Assembly (NCBI GenBank): GCA_028293055.1
Contig: JAQGLD010000088.1
Span: 1-5,175, forward strand
Reading direction: 5' to 3'
From: Alphaproteobacteria bacterium
GTDB taxonomy: Bacteria > Pseudomonadota > Alphaproteobacteria > Sphingomonadales > Sphingomonadaceae
DNA: 5,175 nt
Positions 5,108 to 5,175 of this stretch are shown one piece after another (within the stretch, counting starts at the first letter, position 1; every line of letters begins with the position of its first letter). The notes beneath the pieces are model-generated. The model was given only the letters and a program-made list of their open reading frames with translations, was not told where the DNA came from and searched no databases. The position numbers and the translations under genes are program-made.

Positions 5108-5175
5108 CTATTCGGCTGGCAAGCGGTGCGCCACGCACAATTTGTTGCCGGCGGGATCGCGCAGATAGGCAAGAT
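5108..5175 (-). CDS. VOC-family (glyoxalase/bleomycin-resistance-like) protein, C-terminal fragment
   Basis: The last 21 codons of a - strand gene, entering from the right edge, end in TAG (complement of 5108-5110). The residues LAYLRDPAGNKLCVAHRLPA carry the Y-x-R-D-P-x-G-N-K-L-C signature found at the C-terminal beta-strands of vicinal-oxygen-chelate proteins, the fold of glyoxalase I, ring-cleaving dioxygenases and bleomycin/fosfomycin resistance proteins. VOC proteins are typically 110-150 residues, so most of the gene is outside the window, and the metal ligands and substrate cannot be judged. It converges on pspC across the shared hairpin. Confidence 0.75.
   Translation of the reverse strand, partial: LAYLRDPAGNKLCVAHRLPAE

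Noticed and set aside
4843..5172. - strand frames opposite pspC (4843-5172 and 4857-5138)
   Set aside because: They are antisense to the PspC coding sequence and cross the hairpin. The real - strand gene at the right edge ends at 5108 in a different frame.

Overview
The window is GC-rich with short intergenic gaps. It looks like a chromosomal segment of an alphaproteobacterium, most likely a sphingomonad (Sphingomonadales). That placement is an inference from three things: the gene families (a DUF4169-type small protein, a nu-class GST of the YghU type, a short PspC-domain protein), the codon and GC bias, and a GC-rich REP-like inverted repeat of a kind I associate with this group. No database search was possible. 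I see no insertion sequence, CRISPR array, tRNA, rRNA or phage gene.

Positions 1-2647 hold the distal part of a tripartite RND efflux operon on the + strand: the last 34 codons of the inner-membrane RND permease, a complete periplasmic adaptor (HlyD/MFP family) and a complete outer-membrane factor (NodT family). The genes overlap by 8 and 14 nt, which suggests translational coupling. Positions 2648-2811 hold a doublet of perfect GC-rich hairpins (REP-like) and no gene.

Positions 2812-3555 hold a divergent pair with 30 bp between start codons: a 59-residue basic DUF4169-like protein on the - strand, in a frame that is easily overlooked, and a GNAT acetyltransferase on the + strand. Convergent to the GNAT gene, 8 bp from it, is a yghU-type glutathione-dependent disulfide-bond oxidoreductase gene on the - strand (3564-4454). 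It is recognisable over its full length but broken by a single in-frame TAG at codon 53, exactly where the active-site threonine of the family sits. I annotate it as a probable pseudogene or a sequence error.

Positions 4455-4766 are a 312-bp intergenic region with a near-consensus sigma-54 (-24/-12) promoter reading toward a stand-alone 97-residue PspC-domain membrane protein (4767-5060), with a possible IHF site just upstream. This fits the known RpoN dependence of phage-shock genes. A strong 12-bp-stem hairpin then separates pspC from the convergent C-terminal end of a VOC/glyoxalase-like gene that runs off the right edge.

Overall the window is ordinary core/accessory chromosome: drug efflux, small-molecule acetylation, thiol chemistry and envelope stress. 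The points most worth a second look are the amber codon in yghU and the sigma-54 signal in front of the lone pspC. I found no convincing evidence of a wholly new system.
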